Shown here one piece after another: positions 1 to 5,426 of a stretch of DNA of 8,478 nucleotides. Source of the DNA: Alphaproteobacteria bacterium (lineage in GTDB: Bacteria > Pseudomonadota > Alphaproteobacteria > Rhizobiales > Rhizobiaceae); NCBI GenBank assembly GCA_030428345.1, contig JAUIBM010000099.1, forward strand, positions 1 through 8,478, given 5' to 3'. The notes beneath the pieces are model-generated. The model did no database searches. It was given only the letters and a program-made list of their open reading frames with translations, and was not told where the DNA came from. The position numbers were made by a program, and so were the translations under genes. Positions within the stretch are counted from its first letter, which is position 1. Each line of letters starts with the position of its first letter.

Positions 1-350
1 TAGACCTCGCCGCCATCCAGCACGCCCGGATTTTCGGGCGAGCCGGCGCTGGGAGCGACGATCCAGTGCTCGCTCCGCGACAAGACATCCGCCGCGCTCG
101 CCTTCCAGTCCGCTTCGTCCAGCAGCTTTCCGTGCAGCCGCTCGCGCGTCTCCAGATCCGGCCAGTTGCATAGACCGAGAAACGAGTCCGGCGCCGCGCC
201 GCCATCCGGCCGCCACAGGCCGAGAAGATGGGGGGCGAGCGAGCGCCCGGTGCTTTCGATGAGCGCATCAGCGCTGCGCAGCGAACCGGGAACGGCCTTG
301 TAGCGACTGAGTTCGTACAGCACCGCGCTAGCCAACGAACGTGCCGCCAT
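1..350 (-). CDS. NIPSNAP-family protein, C-terminal part cut by the window edge
   Basis: About 116 codons are visible. The opening reads LYELSRYKAVPGS, which matches the usual start of a NIPSNAP ferredoxin-like (dimeric alpha/beta barrel) domain. A later stretch, LGLCNWPDLETRERLHGKLL followed by DEADWKA, fits the second half of that fold (strand, then a helix rich in Arg and Leu, then a W-containing turn). NIPSNAP proteins are small and of poorly defined biochemical role; bacterial ones often sit in degradation operons beside SDRs. The chosen start is the ATG at 350-348, which overlaps the upstream SDR gene by 23 bases. A TTG at 335 and a GTG at 323, four bases after the SDR stop, are real alternatives because no start has a clear Shine-Dalgarno. 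At the edge the frame reads GGEV then TA-, which could be the beginning of a second NIPSNAP repeat (V-Y-E-L); that is only an inference. Family call is fairly firm, start uncertain. Confidence 0.7.
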   Translation of the reverse strand, partial: MAARSLASAVLYELSRYKAVPGSLRSADALIESTGRSLAPHLLGLWRPDGGAAPDSFLGLCNWPDLETRERLHGKLLDEADWKASAADVLSRSEHWIVAPSAGSPENPGVLDGGEV

Positions 351-1104
351 TGACGTCGAGGATGGCGCCCGAAATGTAGGAAGCCATCGGCGTGCACATC
401 ATGGCAATCGGCCAGCCGAGTTCGGACGGTTCGGCCAGGCGGCCAATCGGCAATGCCTTTTCGTCAAAGGTGACAGTCTGGGAGACCTTCTCGAACAGCG
501 GGGTCCGCACGACGCCAGGGGCGACTCCGTTCACCAGCACGCCCTTGCCCACCGCCCTGCGCGAGAGCCAGCGCACCAATGTATGAGCGCCGCCCTTCGA
601 GGCGGCGTAGGCGGCATAGGCAAGGGAGGCTTCGTTCGACGCCCCGCCATTGCGACCCGCCGCCGAGCCGACGATCACGACATAGCCTTCCCCGGCCTCC
701 GCCATCTGGTCGATGATCGTGGAGGCGAGCATGACCGGCGCGCGCACATTCACATGCATGACGAAATCGAACGCTTCGGTGGCGGACTGGCCGGGCAGGC
801 CCTGGAAGACGCCCGCGACATTGGCGAAGGCGAAATAGGGCCCGCGGGAAATGAGGTCCCGGCAATAGGCTTCCTCGCGCAGATCCCCCCGCACAGCCGT
901 CGCCACTGCGCCAAGCGAGGACAATTGCTCGCAAACCGCGTCGAGCGAAGCGATATCGGAAACCACCAGCTCGGCGCCCAGTTCCGCGAGGCAAAGCGCA
1001 GTCGCGCGGCCGATCCCGTTGGCCGCTCCGGTGACCAGAACGCGTCGCCCCTTCAGACTGAGGCGATCCGGCAATCCGGGGGGTCGTTGCACACTCTCTG
1101 ACAT
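328..1104 (-). CDS. Short-chain dehydrogenase/reductase (SDR), classical type, probably NAD-dependent
   Basis: A 258-residue protein of normal classical-SDR length. It has the nucleotide-binding glycine motif TGAANGIG (25-32), an Asp at the end of beta-strand 2 (VVSD, D50) that favours NAD(H) over NADP(H), NVAG in place of the usual NNAG (95-98), a catalytic Asn in the HVNV stretch (N119), Ser147, and Y166-A-A-S-K170. VAPG (194-197) and the C-terminal ISGAILDVNGG are standard. The Ser-to-Tyr spacing is 19 residues, about six more than the common 13, from a Gly/Ala/Ser-rich insert (about 151-161). The likely reaction is reversible oxidation of a secondary alcohol to a ketone, which would feed the monooxygenase upstream in the same operon; the substrate is unknown. 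The ATG at 1104 is preceded by a purine-rich GGGAGAGGGCAGG. The gene starts 30 bases after the ABC ATPase stop and its end overlaps the NIPSNAP gene, so it is probably cotranscribed with both. Confidence 0.9.
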   Translation of the reverse strand: MSESVQRPPGLPDRLSLKGRRVLVTGAANGIGRATALCLAELGAELVVSDIASLDAVCEQLSSLGAVATAVRGDLREEAYCRDLISRGPYFAFANVAGVFQGLPGQSATEAFDFVMHVNVRAPVMLASTIIDQMAEAGEGYVVIVGSAAGRNGGASNEASLAYAAYAASKGGAHTLVRWLSRRAVGKGVLVNGVAPGVVRTPLFEKVSQTVTFDEKALPIGRLAEPSELGWPIAMMCTPMASYISGAILDVNGGTFVG

Positions 1105-1134
1105 CCTGCCCTCTCCCTGCTGGCGACGGCCCGC

Positions 1135-2553
1135 TCAGTGCACCGCCGCGTACATGATCTTTTCGTCGGTGGCCGTTTCCGGCGAGAATTCCTCGACGAT
1201 CCTGCCCGCTCTCGACACCAGTATCCGGTCCGACATCACCATGACTTCCGGCAGACAGGACGAGATGAGCATGACCGCATGGCCCTCTTCGGCCAGGGCG
1301 TTGATCGCGGAATGGATCTCCGCGATCGCCCCGACATCGACCACACGCGCCCGCTCATCGATGGTCTTGATGTCCAGCTTCCCGCGCCAATGGGCGAAAA
1401 GCGCATGCAGTCTGGAATTCGGCAGCGTCAGGATTCCACGCCTGTGCGCCATTTCGGCGATGCCCAGATTGTCGGCAATCGACATGGTCTCGAAGAAGCC
1501 GTCACGCTTCCTGTTCTCGGTGACATGGACGGTGCCGGAAAGCATGGCCTGGCGAGGGACGCGGTATCGCACCGGCTTGCCTTCCAGGATGATTTCCCCG
1601 CCATAGAAGAAGTCGCGCTTGGCCAGACCGGCAACGATCCTGGCGGTCTCGGTGCGTCCCGATCCGACAAGTCCGAAGATGCCCGTCACCTGCCCCGCAT
1701 AAACCGTGAAAGAGGTGTTGCGCACAAACTTGCCCATCGACAGGTTGCGGACGGCGAGCACCTCCTTGCGGCGCGGCCGGGCCTTTCGCGCATTGCCGTC
1801 ATAGCGTTCGCCCTTTTGCGCGCGCCCCACCATGTCGGCAATGATGCGATCGCGATCGTAATAGCGGGCGGGACCGCTGGAGGCGAGCTGGCCGTCTCGC
1901 AGAACCGTTATGCGGTCTGCGATCTGCAGCGCCTCTTCCAGCGCGTGCGAGATGAAGACAACGGCGACATTGTCCCTTTTCAGCCGCGCTATCAGCGCGA
2001 AGAAGTGCGGCTTCTCCTCCGGAGTAAGCGTCGCCGTCGGTTCTTCGAAAATGATCAGGCGCGCCTTCTGGCGCACCGCACGCGCGATCTCGACCATCTG
2101 CTTGCGCGCAGCGCCAAGCGCCGAGACCCTGGCCTCCGGATTGACCTCGAAATTGAGCGAGTTGAGGAAGGTCTGCGCCGCGATCTCGAGCTTTCGTTTG
2201 CCGTTGAACCAGGACTCGTCCCCGAGAAACAGGTTCTGTGCGACCGTCATGGACGGCACGAGGCTCGTCTCCTGGTGGACCATGGCGATGCCGTGTTCCA
2301 GGCCGTCGGAGGGAGAACGGAACCGCACCGCCCCGCCATCGATGAGAATCCGGCCCTCGGTCGGCTCGATAACGCCGCTGATCAGCTTGGAAAGCGTGGA
2401 CTTGCCCGCACCGTTCTCACCGAGCAGGGCATGACACTCACCGGCCCGGAAGGCCAGGCTCACGTCGCGCAAGGTCGCAGCAGAACGATAATATTTGGAG
2501 ACATTCTCGAGGCGCAGCATCTCGCTGCCGGCCGTGGTCTGCGTGGTGGTCAT
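1135..2553 (-). CDS. Ribose-type (RbsA-like) ABC importer ATPase, internally deleted in its second domain
   Basis: This 472-residue protein has two fused nucleotide-binding domains, as in RbsA/MglA/XylG (usually near 500 residues). Domain 1 has Walker A GENGAGKS (45-52), a Q-loop Gln94, a weak signature region SALGAARKQ (144-152), Walker B LIIFEE (166-171) and the switch His203. Walker B has Glu where Asp is usual, with the catalytic Glu171 kept. Domain 2 has the family's degenerate Walker A GLVGSGRT (294-301) and an ENRKRDGFF stretch. At about 396-408 it then jumps from LDIKTIDER to VVDVGAIAEI. Relatives have about 30 more residues here, carrying LSGGNQQK and Walker B LILDEPTRG, and both are absent. 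The frame stays open to a normal C-terminus. In this family the domain-2 signature completes the working ATP site with domain-1 Walker A, so the protein is probably inactive. The start is the ATG at 2553, overlapping the permease stop (ATGA) and preceded by GGGGGG; the upstream open frame is antisense noise. Confidence 0.85.
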   Translation of the reverse strand: MTTTQTTAGSEMLRLENVSKYYRSAATLRDVSLAFRAGECHALLGENGAGKSTLSKLISGVIEPTEGRILIDGGAVRFRSPSDGLEHGIAMVHQETSLVPSMTVAQNLFLGDESWFNGKRKLEIAAQTFLNSLNFEVNPEARVSALGAARKQMVEIARAVRQKARLIIFEEPTATLTPEEKPHFFALIARLKRDNVAVVFISHALEEALQIADRITVLRDGQLASSGPARYYDRDRIIADMVGRAQKGERYDGNARKARPRRKEVLAVRNLSMGKFVRNTSFTVYAGQVTGIFGLVGSGRTETARIVAGLAKRDFFYGGEIILEGKPVRYRVPRQAMLSGTVHVTENRKRDGFFETMSIADNLGIAEMAHRRGILTLPNSRLHALFAHWRGKLDIKTIDERARVVDVGAIAEIHSAINALAEEGHAVMLISSCLPEVMVMSDRILVSRAGRIVEEFSPETATDEKIMYAAVH

Positions 2554-2828
2554 GCTACATCCCCCCGGCTGTCGAGCGGCAGCGAAAGAACCGCGCCGCC
2601 ACCCGTGCTGGCGACGAGCGACAGGTCGATCCCCCGCCCGATCACCACGATCGCCATGGCGACGCCGAGCGAGCCGACAACCGACACGGCCTGCACAAGC
2701 GACAACAGGTTGGGCATGGAGCCAAACCCGTCCAGAAAGATCGCCAGACCGGCAAACAGGACGATGGCAAGCGCGAAGACGATGCCTTCCTGCGTCATCA
2801 GGCGGGAGTGGCGGGAGGCGCCGCTCAT
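2550..2828 (-). CDS. Truncated ribose-type ABC permease, probable pseudogene remnant
   Basis: Only 92 residues, against about 320 for RbsC-like permeases (BPD_transp_2 family). The N-terminus is ordinary for the family: a short cytoplasmic lead, a hydrophobic helix at about 16-34, an FGSMPNLLSLVQ linker, a second helix at about 45-65, then the hallmark GRGIDLS (64-70). After that the sequence falls into a Gly/Ala/Leu-rich stretch and a short tail ending in SRGDVA. Everything that would form the other helices of the channel is missing. Both junctions are intact: the start overlaps the monooxygenase stop as ATGA, and the stop overlaps the ATPase start as ATGA. This fits an internal deletion of roughly 230 codons that kept the original stop, rather than a frameshift. 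It cannot form an import channel by itself. The neighbouring ATPase is also damaged, and no periplasmic binding protein is present here. The family call rests on the N-terminal 70 residues; a peptide with a new function is possible but unsupported. Confidence 0.75.
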   Translation of the reverse strand: MSGASRHSRLMTQEGIVFALAIVLFAGLAIFLDGFGSMPNLLSLVQAVSVVGSLGVAMAIVVIGRGIDLSLVASTGGGAVLSLPLDSRGDVA

Positions 2829-4267
2829 GCGAACAGATACTCGTCCGGATCAGGTTGGCGCAGTTCCGCTTCGAACCGTTCATAGGTCCAGGGCCACGAT
2901 GCGACCTTGCCATTCTTGTCGAAATACCAGCTCGTGCAGCCGCCAGTGACCCAGATCGTCTGGTGCATGGCGGCATCCACCTCGCGACTGAACCGCTCGG
3001 CGGCCTCGGCCTTCGGCTCGATCTGCGCCGGCCGCCCCTCGCCGATTTGGGCGAGCAGGCCCATGATGTAGCCGATCTGGGTTTCCGCCGTGAGCAGGAA
3101 GGAGAAATTGCCGATCGGGCTGTTCGGCCCGCCGATGAAGAAGAGGTTCGGAAAGCCCGGCACCATGACGGAGCGCAAAGCAAGCGCGGCGCCCGACCAG
3201 ACCTCGTCGAGGTCGAGCCCATCGCGTCCGATGACCTTCATCGGCCGATGGAAATTGAAGGGATCGAAGCCCGTCGCATAGACGATGACGTCGAGTTCAT
3301 GCAGCTTGCCGTCGGCGGTCAGAACGCCATCCGGCACGATCTCCGCGATGCGCTCGGTGACAAGCGCCGCGTTCTCCTTCTGGATCGCCGGATAGAACGC
3401 GCTGGACACGACCAGCCGCTTGCATCCGACCGCATAGTCCGGCCTGAGCCGCTCGCGCAGTTCGGGATCGCGGACGTTATCCTCCAGATTCTGCACGCAG
3501 GCATCGGCGATCTCGCGCAGCCCCTCTTCGTTCTGCCCGACGAGGGCCGCGGCGAGGCGATGGTTGAGGCGGTCTCCCAGCAATTCGTAAAGCGCCTGCA
3601 GGCGCTCCGGCTCGCGGGAAAAGGTCGCCCGCTTGGCCTCGGGTATCGGATTGTTGTCGACCGGAAAGATCCACTGCGGCGTGCGCATGAACAGCTCGAC
3701 ATGCGCAACCTCGCCAATGATGGCGGGAAGGATCTGGACGGAGGTGGACCCCGCGCCGATGATTCCCACCCGCTTTCCCGTCAGGGAAATGTCGTGACGC
3801 CATTTGGAGCTGTGAAAGCCGGTTCCGGCGAAGCGCTCCCTGCCCGGGATGCTGGGATAGACCTCCTTGTGCAGAACGCCCATCGCCGAAATGACGGCGT
3901 CGAAACGCCCCTCGTCGCCGCTGCTGGAGACGAGGTTCCAGCCACCGTCCTCGAACTCGGCGCGCTTCAGTTCGCAGCCAAGCCGGACATGCGGCATCAC
4001 GTCGAAATCCTCGGCTACGCGGCGCATGTAGCCATGGATCTCGTCGCCCGAGGCATATTCCCTCGTCCAGTCGGCCTTGGGCGCGAAGGAGAAGCGATAC
4101 AGGTGCGAAGGCACGTCGCAGGCCACGCCGGGATAGGTGTTGTCACGCCAGGTTCCGCCGACATCGGCGGCCTTCTCGAAAATCACGAAATCCTCGTAAC
4201 CGGCCCGAAGCAGGCTGACCCCAGCCGCAATGCCCGACGCCCCGGCCCCAATTATTGCAATCCGCAT
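2825..4267 (-). CDS. Baeyer-Villiger-type flavin monooxygenase (COG2072-like, FAD/NADPH)
   Basis: A 480-residue two-dinucleotide-binding flavoprotein. FAD Rossmann motif GAGASG lies at 7-12. The BVMO-type GGTWRDNTYPGVACD is at 37-51. The fingerprint FAGTGFHSSKW (146-156) follows FxGxxxHxxxW, but is followed by Arg157 where Pro or Asp is usual. The second, NADPH-binding glycine motif GAGSTS is at 171-176 and ATGFD at 331-335. Near the C-terminus, GCTSWYFDKNGK (443-454) followed by WPWTYERFEAEL resembles the GCxSWY tail of hydroxyacetophenone- and cycloketone-type enzymes. Known members insert one oxygen from O2 next to a ketone, giving an ester or lactone; the substrate here is unknown. The length is shorter than cyclohexanone monooxygenase (about 540) but usual for this wider group. 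It is the first gene of the minus-strand operon, 16 bases from a dyad that overlaps its probable promoter, so it is likely under repressor control. The ATG at 4267 gives a GxGxxG motif at the expected distance from the N-terminus. Confidence 0.9.
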   Translation of the reverse strand: MRIAIIGAGASGIAAGVSLLRAGYEDFVIFEKAADVGGTWRDNTYPGVACDVPSHLYRFSFAPKADWTREYASGDEIHGYMRRVAEDFDVMPHVRLGCELKRAEFEDGGWNLVSSSGDEGRFDAVISAMGVLHKEVYPSIPGRERFAGTGFHSSKWRHDISLTGKRVGIIGAGSTSVQILPAIIGEVAHVELFMRTPQWIFPVDNNPIPEAKRATFSREPERLQALYELLGDRLNHRLAAALVGQNEEGLREIADACVQNLEDNVRDPELRERLRPDYAVGCKRLVVSSAFYPAIQKENAALVTERIAEIVPDGVLTADGKLHELDVIVYATGFDPFNFHRPMKVIGRDGLDLDEVWSGAALALRSVMVPGFPNLFFIGGPNSPIGNFSFLLTAETQIGYIMGLLAQIGEGRPAQIEPKAEAAERFSREVDAAMHQTIWVTGGCTSWYFDKNGKVASWPWTYERFEAELRQPDPDEYLFA

Positions 4268-4282
4268 GACCCACTCAATCCA

Positions 4283-4306
4283 TTTTTCTAATTCAGTTTA
4301 TAAAAA
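4283..4306. promoter_or_regulatory. Imperfect dyad, probable repressor operator
   Basis: The sequence has the form TTTTTnTAA, six bases, TTAnAAAAA, symmetric about 4294.5; only the n position breaks the arms. It covers the -10 hexamer and the expected transcription start of the monooxygenase operon. That is a typical place for a TetR- or GntR-like repressor to block RNA polymerase. No regulator gene is in the window, so the binding protein is unknown. The left 10 bases recur at 4424-4433. Confidence 0.5.
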
Positions 4307-4325
4307 GACGAGCCCTTTTCGTCAA
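4297..4325 (-). promoter_or_regulatory. Sigma70-like promoter of the monooxygenase operon
   Basis: Read on the minus strand, TTGACG (4325-4320) is followed after exactly 17 bases by TATAAA (4302-4297). Both are close to the sigma70 consensus and the spacing is optimal. Transcription would start near 4290, leaving about 23 bases of leader before the ATG at 4267. This is by far the best promoter match in the gap and it is overlapped by the dyad at 4283-4306. It is predicted only from sequence. Confidence 0.6.
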
Positions 4326-4423
4326 GACGGCCAACCGCGTCAATCCATATGTTCGCGAAATTGCGCCATTTCCAACCGATGCTTGGGGCAAACGGGAATA
4401 GCGAGGCATTCGCGGAGGCCACG

Positions 4424-4433
4424 TTTTTCTAAT
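4424..4433 (+). repeat. Second copy of TTTTTCTAAT (direct repeat with 4283-4292)
   Basis: An exact 10-base match to the left arm and flank of the operator-like dyad, 141 bases away and in the same orientation. It sits in a second AT-rich block 30 bases upstream of the plus-strand -35 candidate. It lacks the matching right arm, so it would be a half-site. The AT-rich context raises the chance of coincidence. Confidence 0.35.
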
Positions 4434-4462
4434 CTAATTTCTTTATTTTTTGCGGATTCCGG

Positions 4463-4492
4463 TTGTCAACACCCGTCCGCTGGCGCTATCAC
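4463..4492 (+). promoter_or_regulatory. Candidate promoter for the beta-oxidation operon
   Basis: TTGTCA (4463-4468) is followed after 18 bases by TATCAC (4487-4492), giving a weak sigma70-like match about 20 bases upstream of the RBS. The -10 is poor, so this promoter may need an activator, or the true promoter may lie in the AT-rich block at 4424-4451. Low confidence. Confidence 0.3.
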
Positions 4493-4507
4493 CTGAAGGC
4501 TATGAAC

Positions 4508-4515
4508 GGAGGAGG
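4508..4515 (+). promoter_or_regulatory. Strong ribosome binding site that fixes the start of the SDR at 4519
   Basis: GGAGGAGG ends three bases before the ATG at 4519, and its first GGAGG core is six bases from it. Together with the family alignment (the Rossmann strand should begin within about 10 residues of the N-terminus), this rules out the earlier in-frame ATG at 4450. Confidence 0.7.
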
Positions 4516-4518
4516 CCA

Positions 4519-5424
4519 ATGCTTCAGGACAAGGTTGTTGTTGTCACCGGCGCTGGCGGCGGCATCGGCAAGGCGCTGGCGCTGGAAATCGCCAGGGCCG
4601 GCGCGAGTGTGGTGGTCAACGATATCGGCGTCTCCCTGACCGGGGAGAGCGACGATTTGGGCGCGGCTGAAAAGGTCGTGCGCGAAATCACGGAGGCTGG
4701 CGGCAAGGCGGCCGCCTCGACCCACAACGTCTCGGACCCGGCAAGCGCAGCGGAAATCGTGCGCACCGCCATTGACGCGTTCGGACGCCTTGACGGCGTG
4801 GTGAACAATGCCGGCATCCTGCGCGACGGCCTCTTTCACAAGATGAGCCACGAGAACTGGGACGCCGTCGTCAAGGTTCACCTCTACGGCACGTTCAATG
4901 TGAGCCGCGCCGCGGCGACCGTTTTCAGGGAGCAAGGCTCTGGCGCCTATGTGCACATGACGTCGACATCCGCGCTGATCGGCAATTTCGGGCAGGCCAA
5001 CTACATGGCGGCCAAGATGGGCATCGCGGCGCTGTCGAAGTCGATCGCGCTCGACATGGAGCGTTTCGGCGTGCGTTCGAACTGCATCGCGCCCTTCGCC
5101 TGGAGCCGCATGACCAGTTCGCTGCCCACCGAAACGCCCGAACAGATCGCGCGGGTGGAAAAGTTCAAGCAGATGGTCCCCGAGAAGATCGCGCCGCTGG
5201 CGATCTGCCTGCTCTCGGACAGCGCCGCCGCGCCTTCGGGACAGATATTCACCGTACGCAACAATGAAATCATGTTGATGAGCCAGCCGCGGCCGCTGCG
5301 CTCCGTGCACCGCTCCGAGGGCTGGACGCCGCAAAGCGTGGCCGAACACGCGCTGCCGGCGCTGGCTTCACAGTTCTATCCTCTGGAACGCTCCGAACAT
5401 GTGTTCACATGGGACCCGGTCTGA
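4519..5424 (+). CDS. SDR of the 3-hydroxyacyl-CoA dehydrogenase type (MFE-2/17beta-HSD4-like)
   Basis: A 301-residue SDR. It opens MLQDKVVVVTGAGGGIG with the glycine motif at 10-17 and Asn34-Asp35 at the end of strand 2. NNAG is at 96-99, catalytic Ser149, Tyr162 and Lys166 (YMAAK). In place of the usual PG motif it has IAPFAWSRMT (190-199). This and the segment NDIGVSLTGESDDLGAAEKVV (34-54) are typical of the dehydrogenase unit of peroxisomal multifunctional enzyme 2 and its stand-alone bacterial relatives. These oxidise a 3-hydroxyacyl-CoA to the 3-ketoacyl-CoA with NAD. About 50 residues follow the core SDR fold (from about 250), ending in FTWDPV; in larger relatives a MaoC-type hydratase would follow, but none is attached here. 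It is the first gene of the plus-strand operon; the next gene starts two bases after its stop. The assigned step suits the thiolase downstream. The exact acyl chain or ring substrate is unknown. Confidence 0.87.
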   Translation: MLQDKVVVVTGAGGGIGKALALEIARAGASVVVNDIGVSLTGESDDLGAAEKVVREITEAGGKAAASTHNVSDPASAAEIVRTAIDAFGRLDGVVNNAGILRDGLFHKMSHENWDAVVKVHLYGTFNVSRAAATVFREQGSGAYVHMTSTSALIGNFGQANYMAAKMGIAALSKSIALDMERFGVRSNCIAPFAWSRMTSSLPTETPEQIARVEKFKQMVPEKIAPLAICLLSDSAAAPSGQIFTVRNNEIMLMSQPRPLRSVHRSEGWTPQSVAEHALPALASQFYPLERSEHVFTWDPV

Positions 5425-5426
5425 GC

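Larger units (their letters stand above)
4268..4518. promoter_or_regulatory. Divergent intergenic control region between the two operons
   Basis: This 251-base gap is the only sizeable non-coding stretch in the window and is clearly more AT-rich than its surroundings, especially at 4276-4307 and 4422-4451. It must hold the promoters of both divergent operons. It contains the minus-strand promoter and dyad listed separately, a weaker plus-strand candidate, a 10-base direct repeat (TTTTTCTAAT at 4283-4292 and 4424-4433), a short palindrome TTCGCGAA at 4352-4359, and a 9-base repeat TCAATCCAT at 4275-4283 and 4340-4348. No convincing small gene or structured RNA was seen in it. Confidence 0.8.

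Noticed and set aside
1105..1134. Possible terminator or promoter between the ATPase and the left SDR
   Set aside because: Only 30 bases, no hairpin with a T-run, and it is largely the ribosome site of the SDR.
2550..2640. Frameshift as the cause of the short permease
   Set aside because: There is no room for the missing 230 residues in any frame before the ATPase start, so a deletion is the better explanation.
1138..2949. Plus-strand open frame of 603 codons opposite the ATPase
   Set aside because: Arg/Asp/His-rich low-complexity translation with no recognisable domain; it mirrors the codon bias of the minus-strand gene, which has clear motifs.
2554..3222. N-terminal extension of the ATPase frame
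   Set aside because: The frame is open upstream, but the translation is Arg/Ser/Pro-rich noise antisense-like to other genes, and the ATG at 2553 with ATGA overlap and GGGGGG fits the family N-terminus.
2495..4291. Plus-strand open frame of 598 codons opposite the monooxygenase
   Set aside because: Same kind of antisense shadow in high-GC DNA; the minus strand carries an unmistakable flavoprotein.
4340..4359. TCAATCCAT repeat and TTCGCGAA palindrome in the control region
   Set aside because: Short enough to occur by chance; neither is positioned convincingly against a promoter.
4450..4518. Earlier ATG for the plus-strand SDR
   Set aside because: It would add 23 residues before the Rossmann strand and lacks a ribosome site, while GGAGGAGG sits directly before 4519.
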